Source: a virus
Reading direction: 5' to 3' (one strand)
Length of the DNA stretch: 64,000 nucleotides
IMG/VR virus record: IMGVR_UViG_3300030419_003252
Location: 2,403 to 66,402 of that record
In this document: positions 25,900-34,369 of the stretch, one piece after another
How the letters are laid out: every line of letters starts with the position of its first letter
How positions within the stretch are numbered: position 1 is the first letter of the stretch
The notes under the pieces: generated by a model
What the model was told of the DNA's origin: nothing
Databases searched by the model: none
The model's input: the letters and a program-made list of their open reading frames with translations, nothing else
Position numbers and translations under genes: made by a program

Positions 25900-27546
25900 A
25901 TGGCAACACTTAAAGTCACAAATATAAAGAACGATGGTTTTGCTGGTGATCAGCTTTATCTTAAATCAGATGGAAAAATTGGTATAGGTACAGCAAGTCC
26001 AGGACATAAATTAGTTATTTCTCAAACGAATAGTGGTGGTATAGCAGCAATTCATTTACCTGTTGATGAAAGTACAATATTAGGTCCAAATGCAAATACC
26101 TATTTAAAAATGGGTGGAAATGTTGTATTAGGAGCGAATGGTCAAATAGATCTTACAACTTCAGGTGCTTCAAAATTAACAATAAAAAATGATGGAAATG
26201 TAGGTATAGGGACAACAAATCCAACTAATTTATTAGAAATCTCAGGTGGATTAGTTAGATGTCTTGGTACTGCTTCTGCAAGATTTACAGTTAATAATGG
26301 CGCAGCAGAAGGCTTTTTTGGATGGAATAGTGGAACGTTATATCTTGGAGGGGCTTCTGCATTATTAAATATAACTGCATCAGGTAGTAACAATATTCAA
26401 TTAGAGACTAATAGTTCTACAAGGATGACTATTAAATCAGATGGAAATATAGAAGTAGGTGGTAATTTAAAAACTAATAATTTACCTGGTAAAAATTTAG
26501 TTATTAACGGTGCGATGCAAATCGCTCAAAGAAGTTCATCATCTTCAACTATAGGATATCATACTGTTGATAGGTTTCAAATAGGATATGGAGGGCATGA
26601 TGAAGTTCTTACAGCTAGTCATCATAGTTTAACTTCTTCTGATACTGGACCTTGGGAAGAAGGATTTAGAAAATCTTTCCATGTACAGAATGGAAACCAG
26701 ACAAGTGGTGCTGATGCAGGAGATTACTCTCAAATAATTTACAAACCTGAAGGGCAAGATATAAATCGCTCTGGGTGGAATTTTACAGACCCTAATAGTA
26801 AGATAACTCTTTCTTATTGGATTAAAGCTAGTGTTGCACAGAACTACTATGGATTCATAGAAGCAGGTGGTCCAACACGAATATTTGGTTGGGAAACAGG
26901 AGCATTAACTGCTAATACTTGGAAAAAAGTAACTGTTACTATTCCAGGCTACGCTAGTTTAGCGATTCCTGATACTAGTGGAACTGCCTTCAGCATTGCC
27001 TTCATTCCTTATTATGGGACTAATTATACTGCTGCTAGTGGTCGAGATGTAGGACAATGGTACACAGCCTATAATTATCTTCCTACTAATACATCTACTT
27101 GGTGGACTACTAATGATTCAACATTTGAAATAACAGGCGTTCAGCTTGAAGTTGGATCTATAGCTACAGAGTTTGAACATAGATCGTATGGTGATGAATT
27201 AACTAGGTGTCAGAGATATTTTGTTTCTTATGGTAAGACAACAGGTTTTCATATTGGAATGGGAACAGCATATAGTGCAAGTGCTTTAAATATTAGTGTT
27301 CCTTTACCAGTGCCTATGAGAGCTGACCCGACAGTTGCTAAAATTGCAAATGGTAGTAGTGAATGGTTACATGCATATGTTGGAGCAACAGGAACAATCA
27401 GTGATCCTACTCCACAATTAGGAGAATCTGGAATGAGTGTTTATCGTGTATATGTTCCTAGTGCTGGAAGTGGTTGGACCGCTGGAGATTCTTTTTGGTG
27501 TCAAATACGTCCTGATGCTAGATTGACTTTTAGTGCTGAATTATAA
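25900..27546 (+). CDS. tail fibre with carbohydrate-binding-like C-terminus
   Basis: 548 residues. The N-terminal half has VGIGTTNP/GIGTASPG repeats (residues about 25-120). The C-terminal part begins NLVINGAMQIAQRSSSSSTI and YHTVDRFQI, a phage module seen on fibres that resembles carbohydrate-binding jelly-rolls (ITLSYWIKASVAQNYYGFIE). It lacks the E-E-G-T-W domain of its neighbours and lacks the conserved 30-bp element after its stop, so its tip is of different origin. Confidence 0.85.
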   Translation: MATLKVTNIKNDGFAGDQLYLKSDGKIGIGTASPGHKLVISQTNSGGIAAIHLPVDESTILGPNANTYLKMGGNVVLGANGQIDLTTSGASKLTIKNDGNVGIGTTNPTNLLEISGGLVRCLGTASARFTVNNGAAEGFFGWNSGTLYLGGASALLNITASGSNNIQLETNSSTRMTIKSDGNIEVGGNLKTNNLPGKNLVINGAMQIAQRSSSSSTIGYHTVDRFQIGYGGHDEVLTASHHSLTSSDTGPWEEGFRKSFHVQNGNQTSGADAGDYSQIIYKPEGQDINRSGWNFTDPNSKITLSYWIKASVAQNYYGFIEAGGPTRIFGWETGALTANTWKKVTVTIPGYASLAIPDTSGTAFSIAFIPYYGTNYTAASGRDVGQWYTAYNYLPTNTSTWWTTNDSTFEITGVQLEVGSIATEFEHRSYGDELTRCQRYFVSYGKTTGFHIGMGTAYSASALNISVPLPVPMRADPTVAKIANGSSEWLHAYVGATGTISDPTPQLGESGMSVYRVYVPSAGSGWTAGDSFWCQIRPDARLTFSAEL

Positions 27547-27548
27547 CT

Positions 27549-27710
27549 ATGGCTGATTATAAATTAAACATCACACCTCCTTCTGAGACTGTTAATTCTG
27601 TTTTTAGAAAATCAGATAATGTTTGTATTCCTTTTGCAATAGGAAATAAAGATTATGATGATTATTTAGAATGGGTAGCAGAAGGAAATACTCCTGATCC
27701 TGCTGACTGA
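27549..27710 (+). CDS. 53-residue tail-fibre accessory protein
   Basis: ATG two bases after the fibre stop. The product ends DYDDYLEWVAEGNTPDPAD, a motif (Y-x-x-Y-L-x-W-x-A-E-G-N-T-P) common in small proteins and fibre C-termini of tailed phages and often attributed to tail-fibre assembly. Too short for most automatic calls but clearly conserved in style. Confidence 0.75.
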   Translation: MADYKLNITPPSETVNSVFRKSDNVCIPFAIGNKDYDDYLEWVAEGNTPDPAD

Positions 27711-27755
27711 TAAGTCTATTTCTCATATAATTAGGACATCAATTACTTTTTCATT

Positions 27756-28007
27756 ATGCAAAAAATAATTAATGTACTTTCTATTGCGTCTTTCGTTATA
27801 TCTGCTTCCGTTGTTGGTGCTGGTGTTTACATATATGCAAATAAGGATGCACTCCTAGAAAGTGCTAAAGAAAAAATTATGAAGCAAGTAGGAGCTGCAG
27901 CTGTAGGAGAAGCTTTAAAAAATCTTCCAACTCCAGAACTACCTAGTATGACTGGTCCTGTTGCACCAAGAAGTGGAAGAAGTGGGCTAGGAGTTCCTCA
28001 GTTCTAA
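27756..28007 (+). CDS. 83-residue membrane-anchored protein
   Basis: N-terminal transmembrane or uncleaved signal segment (IASFVISASVVGAGVYIYA), a short amphipathic helix, then a Pro/Ser/Gly-rich tail ending GLGVPQF. The stop overlaps the next ATG. The same pair is familiar in cyanophage genomes, but I know of no function. Confidence 0.7.
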   Translation: MQKIINVLSIASFVISASVVGAGVYIYANKDALLESAKEKIMKQVGAAAVGEALKNLPTPELPSMTGPVAPRSGRSGLGVPQF

Positions 28008-28789
28008 TGCCTGAAATACCAGAAATTGGTATCCATAATATTGAAATAAGAACAACAGAAATACCAGATTACGACTCAATTCTTAAGTTAAATCTTCCTA
28101 GAACTCCTCCTGTAACTTTAAGTATTGGATCTCCAATTATCGAGTTACCTGGGTGTGTTGAATATAATTCTGGTAACAAGGAATCTAATCAATTAGTTGA
28201 TGATGATCCGAGAGGTAATCGAATCTTATGTGATGGTACAGTTCCTAGTTATGACCCCATAGATTACACACCAGAGAACTTAGTACTCACTAAAGCAGCT
28301 GAAGTACCAATGGTTCCATTAGATAATAATGAGATAGCTGAACCTATTAATCCAGAATTACCTCAACCATCTCTCCCTGAAATTATTTGTCCCCCAAATG
28401 ACGCTCCTATAGTCGGTACTAAGGTTGAGGGAAACAAAAAAATAAGTGGATATGAATTACAGAATGGTCGTTGTATTACTCTTTACGAAGAAGTTCCAAT
28501 TATTGAACAAGTAGTTACAGCATTACCTACAGCTGGAGCTGTAACGACTACTGCATCTATTGCTCTTGTGGCAACGTCATCGGCAGTCCTAGCAAAGCCC
28601 CTGGCTGATCTTGTTCTGAAGGCAATAAAGCCTCTGATAAAGACTTCAATGAAGAAGATTCAGAAACTTCTTGGGAAGAAACCGAGGACTTTGAATCGAG
28701 CTGAGATTGTTGCGAATCAGTATCGAGAGAAGAAAGGTCTTCCTGCTCTGAAGGAACTGAAGAAGAAGAAGAAGAAGGAGAAGAAATAA
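28007..28789 (+). CDS. proline-rich protein with basic C-terminus
   Basis: 260 residues: Pro/Ile-rich first part (PEIPEIGIHNIEIRTTEIPD), a hydrophobic segment (AVTTTASIALVATSSAVLA) near residue 180, and a very basic tail ending in a run of Lys. It overlaps head to tail with the membrane-anchored gene. Its last 233 bases run antisense to the C-terminal coding region of the leftward gene ending at 28557. Function unknown; it may be a membrane- or virion-associated protein. Confidence 0.65.
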   Translation: MPEIPEIGIHNIEIRTTEIPDYDSILKLNLPRTPPVTLSIGSPIIELPGCVEYNSGNKESNQLVDDDPRGNRILCDGTVPSYDPIDYTPENLVLTKAAEVPMVPLDNNEIAEPINPELPQPSLPEIICPPNDAPIVGTKVEGNKKISGYELQNGRCITLYEEVPIIEQVVTALPTAGAVTTTASIALVATSSAVLAKPLADLVLKAIKPLIKTSMKKIQKLLGKKPRTLNRAEIVANQYREKKGLPALKELKKKKKKEKK

Positions 28790-29438
28790 TATGTTGATGT
28801 TGTGGAATCACTCCATGAGGATTGGTTACAACAATATCGGCACAAATTTGAAATGATGGTGATTTTGGATGAAATGAAACGCCTAACCTTTTTTGCTCGG
28901 CACAGTGCTTGAGTCGTGCCATTTCAAAATCCAACCGTTTATTAGCCAATAGCTGTTTAGTTAAATCTGTTTGAGTATTAGCTGCTCTCAAACAACCTTC
29001 ATGGTGACGTTTATCTAATGGTATAGATATGGTTGCACTAATACCTAATGAAATATTGTTATTTGCTTTCTGCCCAGTCCTTGTAGGAACGTAATACAAG
29101 ATAGAGCCTGGATTATTCAGATTACCATCATCATCCGTTGTCATGTCATAGACAGGCGAATCCCAGTAAGATTCATAAGGATCTTTCCAAGAATTACTTC
29201 CTGTCACAAATGGCGTGATATTTAACGTTGGTCCTTGACACGAGACTCCATTCCCATACGAATTAGTAACGTATGGTCCTTGGAGGACTTGGATGGCTTG
29301 ATTTGTAACGCTGCCACTACTATTAGCAACAGGAGCAGCGGAAGCACTAACGCCACCAACGCTTTCTGCACGTACTGACTGGGGGAATAGTGATACCGCA
29401 TTGAGCAGAGCCAATAAGATATATTTTACTGACTGAAT
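28557..29438 (-). CDS. secreted Ser-rich protein, start uncertain
   Basis: About 290 residues. A signal peptide is visible (VKYILLALLNAVSLFPQSVR then AES), but there is no ATG in front of it. An ATT at 29438 or a TTG at 29414 near the upstream stop are the candidates, presumably translated by coupling. The C-terminus is an extended Ser/Gln/Glu stretch encoded antisense to the Lys-rich tail of the rightward gene. One of three leftward secreted proteins (28557-30375) found as a set in cyanophages; role unknown. Confidence 0.6.
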   Translation of the reverse strand: MQSVKYILLALLNAVSLFPQSVRAESVGGVSASAAPVANSSGSVTNQAIQVLQGPYVTNSYGNGVSCQGPTLNITPFVTGSNSWKDPYESYWDSPVYDMTTDDDGNLNNPGSILYYVPTRTGQKANNNISLGISATISIPLDKRHHEGCLRAANTQTDLTKQLLANKRLDFEMARLKHCAEQKRLGVSFHPKSPSFQICADIVVTNPHGVIPQHQHIISSPSSSSSSVPSEQEDLSSLDTDSQQSQLDSKSSVSSQEVSESSSLKSLSEALLPSEQDQPGALLGLPMTLPQEQ

Positions 29439-29851
29439 GTTGAAACGGTATCTGTGACTGATGTTATGTCTGTTGTACGAGTTATTATAGTTTGCGACTT
29501 CATCCCTGGTTGACTGACAGTTGTTGTTAATTGCCAAGGCAAATCTGGATTCTTGATTGTAAAATCTGGCATTTGATTTGCATCCAAACTTGTCCACGTT
29601 GTAACCACCCCATTAACGGTATTAGATGTCGAACTTGCAGTAGGAACTAAACTATCTGCACTTGTAGTTATGTTATTTCCTGTAACTACATATTGCCACC
29701 CTGTTTGATAATCTATCACGTTAATCGTTTCGCTTACTTTACTAGTAGTCTCCGTATGAGATGTCATCGAACCACTTTGAAAATTTGGCGTGACGGGAAC
29801 AGAAAAAGCAGGGATTGGTGCTAACAATAAAAGCAGTAAAAGCCGCTTCAT
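29426..29851 (-). CDS. secreted Thr/Ser-rich protein
   Basis: 141 residues: cleavable signal peptide (MKRLLLLLLLAPIPAFS) then a beta-rich domain with many Thr and Ser (TTSKVSETINVIDYQTGWQY). Its end overlaps the next gene's signal-peptide region. The product is expected in the periplasm or membrane, or on the virion. No family name known. Confidence 0.7.
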   Translation of the reverse strand: MKRLLLLLLLAPIPAFSVPVTPNFQSGSMTSHTETTSKVSETINVIDYQTGWQYVVTGNNITTSADSLVPTASSTSNTVNGVVTTWTSLDANQMPDFTIKNPDLPWQLTTTVSQPGMKSQTIITRTTDITSVTDTVSTFSQ

Positions 29852-29856
29852 GACTG

Positions 29857-30375
29857 CTACTTAACGGTTATTTCACTTACGAATTGGCCTACAGCCGAGG
29901 TGTTCGCACCTCCAGCGGTTAGAGTCATGACTCCCGAACTCAAAATAGTACCTGCGAGGGAACCTGCCACACCGCCCGATTGAGTTGTGGTATTACCAAA
30001 AGCTGGCATGTCAGCCACTACACCAGAGGTCACGTCAACACCAGTACCGATAGGATTTACGGCATCTCCTGCTGTAAAACTTTCCGAAAAACTGAAAGCA
30101 GATCCTGCAGTATTTATGTCATATGTACCAGGGTCAAGAGTTGCTGCTGCGTTATTACTAGGTGCCAATAATTTTCCAAAATGATCATCACCAGATGCAA
30201 CTTTGATATTAGATCCAGAAACCGCATAAGTTGAACCGATGCGTTCAGATGTTGTACTAGCTCCTCCCACGTTTAATTGTGTACTAGTTGATAGACGATG
30301 AATCAGGTCTGCACGTACTGAAAGTGGACTAAATATTAATATCAAAAATGAAAGTAACTTCCACATTTTAAACAT
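29857..30375 (-). CDS. secreted beta-rich protein
   Basis: 172 residues (ATG 30375; ATG 30366 also possible). Signal peptide with core LLSFLILIFSPLSVRA, then a Gly/Ser/Thr-rich region with repeats of the S-G-x-x-T-x-T-A-G kind. It belongs to the same leftward set as the two following genes. An outer-surface or virion decoration role is a guess. Confidence 0.7.
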   Translation of the reverse strand: MFKMWKLLSFLILIFSPLSVRADLIHRLSTSTQLNVGGASTTSERIGSTYAVSGSNIKVASGDDHFGKLLAPSNNAAATLDPGTYDINTAGSAFSFSESFTAGDAVNPIGTGVDVTSGVVADMPAFGNTTTQSGGVAGSLAGTILSSGVMTLTAGGANTSAVGQFVSEITVK

Positions 30376-30398
30376 TTACATTACTTAATTAAAGTCTA

Positions 30399-30854
30399 TC
30401 ACCTACAAATTGATTCCCTTTCTTGATAATATTTATCCAATATCCAAGAACTACTATTAATTTTATCGTCACCTCCAACGCTCCAAACAAACTCTACTCT
30501 TGGATCTAAACCATAACGTTTTAATTCAGGTGTATTATTTGAACTACGATCTCCACCATTAGCAAAATAAATCTTATTAGTTAATTGAAAACATTTTTGA
30601 ATTGCTCTACATGCAGAGTTATCTGAATCATCCCAATCTATAACAATATTAACCATATCTAAATGACTAATTATATTTGCACGTTCTTTCCAAGTCTGGA
30701 AGTATTGTCCTTTTTTATTAACCAACCATTGATCACTATTTAAACCAACAACTAAACAATCAGATAATTTTTTAGCATTTTCAAAATATTTTATATGTCC
30801 ACTATGTATAGGATCAAATCCTCCTGTAACAAGAGCAATTGAATCAAAAAACAT
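30399..30854 (-). CDS. cytidylyltransferase-like nucleotidylyltransferase
   Basis: 151 residues. LVTGGFDPIHSGHIKYFENA contains the nucleotide-binding H-x-G-H motif. LVVGLNSDQWLVNKKG and the NGGDRSSNN region match the RfaE/TagD/GCT family that joins CMP or AMP to sugar phosphates. With glycosyltransferases and a mannose-6-P isomerase-like gene nearby, it probably activates a sugar for a glycan. Confidence 0.85.
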   Translation of the reverse strand: MFFDSIALVTGGFDPIHSGHIKYFENAKKLSDCLVVGLNSDQWLVNKKGQYFQTWKERANIISHLDMVNIVIDWDDSDNSACRAIQKCFQLTNKIYFANGGDRSSNNTPELKRYGLDPRVEFVWSVGGDDKINSSSWILDKYYQERESICR

Positions 30855-30881
30855 TGAAGTATTCTTTCTAACTACAATATA

Positions 30882-31022
30882 TTACATTCGTCTAATTTTT
30901 TTTACAATTGTCTTTGCTCGATGTAATGCTCGACGGAGCATATTTTCTTTTCTAACGAAGTCGATTGTTATATCTTTCTTTGAGTGATATTGCCAATTAG
31001 GAATATAAAGTGGACTGTTCAT
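30882..31022 (-). CDS. 46-residue basic protein
   Basis: Starts at ATG 31022 behind a perfect AAGGAGG Shine-Dalgarno, which strongly supports it. The product is basic (MLRRALHRAKTIVKKIRRM at the end), suggesting nucleic-acid or membrane binding. No family. The strong ribosome site contrasts with the leader type of most leftward genes farther right. Confidence 0.75.
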   Translation of the reverse strand: MNSPLYIPNWQYHSKKDITIDFVRKENMLRRALHRAKTIVKKIRRM

Positions 31023-31056
31023 AAGTAAACCTCCTTAGTTATGTTCCTCTTTAATT

Positions 31057-31521
31057 TTACATCTGGTACTTAGTTTCCTTACTAGGTGTTTCTGCCTTAA
31101 TTACTAATGGAGCTTGTTCAATTCTTACAGTTTGTACAGCAGCAGTTGATGCAGCTTTTGCAATCATTTCTTCCATATCTTTTTTACTAATTTGACCATT
31201 ATTTTCACCATTCATTTTCATAGTTCCATCGCTTTTTTTAGATGCTGTAGTAATATTAAAGGAAGCCAAAACTCCTGTAAATACTGAAGCTATGAATGTT
31301 GGATCTATTTTCTGTTGAGGTATTCCTGGGATAGAAACATAATTTAATGTTAATATCGCACCCGACCACCCAAGAACTACAATTTTTATCAGTGTAGTAA
31401 TTGCATTGGCTTGTTCTTCTTTATCATCCAAACCTTCTTTTAGTTTCTGTAAAGGATTTTTCTTATCAACTTTTTTATCCTTTTTTTCTTCTAGGATTTC
31501 CGCATCTTTCTTCTCTGGCAT
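31057..31521 (-). CDS. membrane protein with charged N-terminus
   Basis: 154 residues. Lys/Glu-rich N-terminal helix, then two hydrophobic segments (ITTLIKIVVLGWSGAILTL and FIASVFTGVLASFNI) and a polar C-terminal domain. Two spans and a charged end are compatible with a holin, for which no other clear candidate exists near the lysozyme, but distance and sequence do not prove it. Confidence 0.65.
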   Translation of the reverse strand: MPEKKDAEILEEKKDKKVDKKNPLQKLKEGLDDKEEQANAITTLIKIVVLGWSGAILTLNYVSIPGIPQQKIDPTFIASVFTGVLASFNITTASKKSDGTMKMNGENNGQISKKDMEEMIAKAASTAAVQTVRIEQAPLVIKAETPSKETKYQM

Positions 31522-31557
31522 TTGTAATATTTAACTGCTAATGATTAGTATAGGATT

Positions 31558-31713
31558 ATGACATTTAATAGACACAAGGATATAACTGTAAACGTGTGCT
31601 ATGAAGTACACGGAGAAAGAAAATGCATCACACTAAATAAGTATGATGCATTCAATTTACGTAATTACGTTAATAAAGAAGAAGGTGTTGTTTGGTGGTT
31701 TACTGCTATTTAG
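31558..31713 (+). CDS. 51-residue rightward protein
   Basis: ATG 31558 to TAG 31713; MTFNRHKDITVNVCYEVHGE continues to KEEGVVWWFTAI. Its amino-acid usage looks protein-like, and it sits in an otherwise uncovered gap between leftward genes, converging by 8 bases with the next one. Function unknown. Confidence 0.6.
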   Translation: MTFNRHKDITVNVCYEVHGERKCITLNKYDAFNLRNYVNKEEGVVWWFTAI

Positions 31714-31879
31714 CTTGCTTTCCTCCAGGGAATAAACCATTTTTTATAAATACAACTGCTTTATCATCAACAGTATTATCCGTTGAATCAGCAAGTTTAG
31801 TTAATAAATCAATAATCAATTGCTTGACTTGAGGAGTATTAACAAATTTAAAAAGCAATGGACGAATGAGAGCAATCAT
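31706..31879 (-). CDS. 57-residue helical protein
   Basis: From ATG 31879: MIALIRPLLFKFVNTPQVKQ and a C-terminus ending FPGGKQAK. An upstream in-frame CTG at 31912 overlaps the previous stop and would add SKINLVSNDQ, which looks protein-like, so the true start may be that CTG. Similar small proteins occur in T4-like cyanophages. Function unknown. Confidence 0.65.
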   Translation of the reverse strand: MIALIRPLLFKFVNTPQVKQLIIDLLTKLADSTDNTVDDKAVVFIKNGLFPGGKQAK

Positions 31880-31904
31880 TTGATCGTTTGAAACTAAATT
31901 TATT

Positions 31905-32108
31905 TTACTCAGCCCTATAAAAAAATAAAGTCTTCCATTTAGGATTTGCTATCCAATTTGGATCTTCATGTGTTTCAAACCACTTTTTCCAAATTCTAAA
32001 TTGTTTCTCAGATAAAGCAGATTCACAACGTAAATTAATAGAATCACCAACTGGTATTTCTTTCATCCATTTTCTAATTTGATAGATAACCATTAATTGA
32101 GGTTTCAT
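31905..32108 (-). CDS. 67-residue hypothetical protein
   Basis: Best start ATG 32108; the frame stays open farther upstream but is there covered by another gene. AGGTAAAGG lies upstream of the start. The product is Trp/Lys-rich (WKKWFETHEDPNWIANPKWK). No family recognised. Confidence 0.55.
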   Translation of the reverse strand: MKPQLMVIYQIRKWMKEIPVGDSINLRCESALSEKQFRIWKKWFETHEDPNWIANPKWKTLFFYRAE

Positions 32109-32124
32109 TGCATCTGTTCTACCT

Positions 32125-32352
32125 TTACCTGTCAAACACGAATCCATCGAGCGTCTTCTTCTGTTTTCCTTTCTCATCAACCAATCGTTGATTTGTCTCA
32201 TACTTTTTCCTATAGCCATGCTTGCCAGCCATATCGTTCCGTCGTTTGTATATATCCATGGCGTCAGCCTCGCTTTCAAAATATGATCGCCAATACGAGT
32301 TATCATCACTTTCTTGGTCCTGGTTGTTCTTAAAGTCATCATTAACAGTCAT
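32125..32352 (-). CDS. 75-residue acidic/basic hypothetical protein
   Basis: From ATG 32352 (MTVNDDFKNNQDQESDDNSY), charged and probably disordered at first, then helical (WRSYFESEADAMDIYKRR). It overlaps the gene upstream by 11 bases. Function unknown. Confidence 0.6.
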   Translation of the reverse strand: MTVNDDFKNNQDQESDDNSYWRSYFESEADAMDIYKRRNDMAGKHGYRKKYETNQRLVDEKGKQKKTLDGFVFDR

Positions 32353-32614
32353 AAATTTTACATTGTTGTAGAAAGGGAATACGTTCACATTCTTCTTTAA
32401 ATCTAGCGGGTAAATCTAATTGGTTCTGAGTCGATTTCCATTTACAATATTGTTCATCTAAAATTTCAGTATATAAGTTTGAGTCCATAAGTTTTTCATC
32501 CTTTAATTGTTGTGCTCTTTCTTCAAGTGCTCTTGCACTATTTATAGCTATTTCATCGTAAAATGTATCATCAAAACCTAGATAAGGTTTGTTTGGTACT
32601 CGATTAATAGTCAT
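32342..32614 (-). CDS. 90-residue helical hypothetical protein
   Basis: MTINRVPNKPYLGFDDTFYD followed by long helices (RALEERAQQLKDEKLM). It ends with a Cys-containing tail. The start lies eight bases after the stop of the structural gene upstream. No family recognised. Confidence 0.65.
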   Translation of the reverse strand: MTINRVPNKPYLGFDDTFYDEIAINSARALEERAQQLKDEKLMDSNLYTEILDEQYCKWKSTQNQLDLPARFKEECERIPFLQQCKIYDC

Positions 32615-32622
32615 AAGAAGTC

Positions 32623-33345
32623 TTATGGTTTTGTAGTTAGAGGAATTAAAGCATCAGGGAATTTTTCATAAGCTTGACGTTCACGACTCCATGCTGTTTT
32701 CCATTCTGTAAGAGAATGTTCATGATCCTCTGCTCCAGTATAGTTTGGAGTTGTATCACAAATAATATCGTCTTGAGTTGCTGTTGTTTCTAATATCAAT
32801 CGGTCATAATCTTCAGTAAGTAAAACAGGAAATGGATCAGCCATTTCTACTACTACACCTACTGCATAATCAAATGGTGTATTAAGATTACTAGAGACAC
32901 AAAGTAAGTACTCACCTATGTTTAAAGGATAATATCTTGAGTCTCCTTTATCTAATCGTCTTGCATCAAAATTATTATATAAATCAGATTGAGCACCCAT
33001 TACATGACCAATATATGGATTTAATACTTTTCCATCTGATGTGATTGTTATACTATCATCATCAAAAATTGCTCGGCCTTGAATAGGATTTCTATTTATA
33101 TCGTAAGCAGAAACATTAAACCATTTTTCCCATCCACCAGCTTTCGTTAATATTATCCAAGCAGAAGTTTCAATCTTAAATTTAAACCAATGGTTAACTG
33201 CCCCTCCACCATATCCACCTGATCTTGGAACATGAGTTCCACCAAGTTTACCTGTTAAATAACGAATAGAAGTTTGGTCAAATGTTCCAACTAATAACGG
33301 ATCTTGAGCAGTTCTTTGGCGTTGTGTGGTCTGGTTGCGAGCCAT
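32623..33345 (-). CDS. probable virion protein
   Basis: 240 residues. The segment GTHVPRSGGYGGGAVNHWFK and a following beta-rich domain (NHWFKFKIETSAWIILTKAG) resemble a virion protein shared among cyanophages. The C-terminus is helical. No enzymatic motif is visible. Confidence 0.65.
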   Translation of the reverse strand: MARNQTTQRQRTAQDPLLVGTFDQTSIRYLTGKLGGTHVPRSGGYGGGAVNHWFKFKIETSAWIILTKAGGWEKWFNVSAYDINRNPIQGRAIFDDDSITITSDGKVLNPYIGHVMGAQSDLYNNFDARRLDKGDSRYYPLNIGEYLLCVSSNLNTPFDYAVGVVVEMADPFPVLLTEDYDRLILETTATQDDIICDTTPNYTGAEDHEHSLTEWKTAWSRERQAYEKFPDALIPLTTKP

Positions 33346-33362
33346 TATTGTTTAACACTAGT

Positions 33363-34016
33363 CTATCCCTCATCATAATCGGGGGTATCTTTGACTGTTA
33401 AAGGATGTGCAATAGTTTTTTGATATTTTTCTTGAATAATTTCTTGTTCTCTATTTAATAATTTAGCTTTACTTAGTCTCATTAATTTGGCTGCATCAAA
33501 TGTTGTAGTAAAAGGTTGAATCTTATCTGGATAGAATTTTCTATTCCATTTAGATTTCATATGCAAAGGATTTAAACACCAAGGATTGCCACAAATACGA
33601 GTAACAAATAAAGAACCTATATCTCCCCATGCACAATGATAAATAATTTTATGAGCTGTTATATTTTCTGCTTTCTGACAACTATATTGTGAACGATATG
33701 AAGGAAAGCAAACTCGATGAGGACCACGCTTCCCTGGAAGACTAGCTTCCCAACATTCATTAAAATCTTTTATTTTTATATGACCCCATAAAGTATTAAA
33801 TTTTGTTTTGTAATCTTTATGCAAGTAATTTAAATCAAATCCACAGACATTAGATTGGATTTTTACAGCACAGTGATAACACCAATGTTCTTCTTTATCT
33901 CGAATTACATGTTGATGAGGACAAGGAAATCCAATGTAATATCCATGTTTATCTAATTCTCTATCAGTTAGATTATTTATATTTTCAACATACCTAAAAG
34001 AATTAATACTTGACAT
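33363..34016 (-). CDS. HNH-like endonuclease with extra zinc finger
   Basis: 217 residues. An N-terminal C-x-H/C-x-x-C set (FPCPHQHVIRDKEEHWCYHC) suggests a zinc finger. The later block ITAHKIIYHCAWGD then RICGNPWCLNPLHM is typical of phage HNH nucleases, where C-x-N-P-x-C-x-N-P-x-H carries the metal site. It may be a homing-type or packaging nuclease. It overlaps a second HNH gene upstream by 14 bases. Confidence 0.75.
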   Translation of the reverse strand: MSSINSFRYVENINNLTDRELDKHGYYIGFPCPHQHVIRDKEEHWCYHCAVKIQSNVCGFDLNYLHKDYKTKFNTLWGHIKIKDFNECWEASLPGKRGPHRVCFPSYRSQYSCQKAENITAHKIIYHCAWGDIGSLFVTRICGNPWCLNPLHMKSKWNRKFYPDKIQPFTTTFDAAKLMRLSKAKLLNREQEIIQEKYQKTIAHPLTVKDTPDYDEG

Positions 34017-34332
34017 ACGAAAAATATGTAGGCTTTAATTCTAATCGGTTATCTTTGTTTCGGTTAGACATTTCATGTTGAACACCATGATTATCAGGGC
34101 ATTCTTTTGTTCTTAAATAATAAACAATACGATGAGCTTGATAAGGTTCATTATCGACAAATACTGTGTAATAACCAGTACTAATATTTCTTTTCCCTGC
34201 TGGATCGCCAATTTTATTTCCTGCTTTATTAATTGCCCAGGCTAGTCCACTAGGATATTTATCGGATAAGATAAACAATTCTTCTAATCTCCAAAGCTTT
34301 GGCATTGGTTTGTAATTACGAGACATGCACAA
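34003..34332 (-). CDS. HNH homing-endonuclease-like protein
   Basis: 109 residues (ATG 34332 or 34326). ITG-like beta strands, then YQAHRIVYYLRTKECPDNHG and NRNKDNRLELKPT match the HNH_3 pattern (A-H-R, then H-x-x-x-N-R-x-D-N-R-x-x-N-L), although the central Asp-His is degenerate here (GVQHEM). It could be a worn-out mobile nuclease. It is adjacent to another HNH gene, suggesting either pairing or decay. Confidence 0.7.
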   Translation of the reverse strand: MCMSRNYKPMPKLWRLEELFILSDKYPSGLAWAINKAGNKIGDPAGKRNISTGYYTVFVDNEPYQAHRIVYYLRTKECPDNHGVQHEMSNRNKDNRLELKPTYFSYVKY

Positions 34333-34369
34333 AAACCAAGAATGAGATTAAAATTTCTTAACTCTAGAG

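Noticed and set aside
19728-27546. Diversity-generating retroelement acting on the fibre array
   Set aside because: No reverse transcriptase gene and no adenine-biased template repeat were found in the window.
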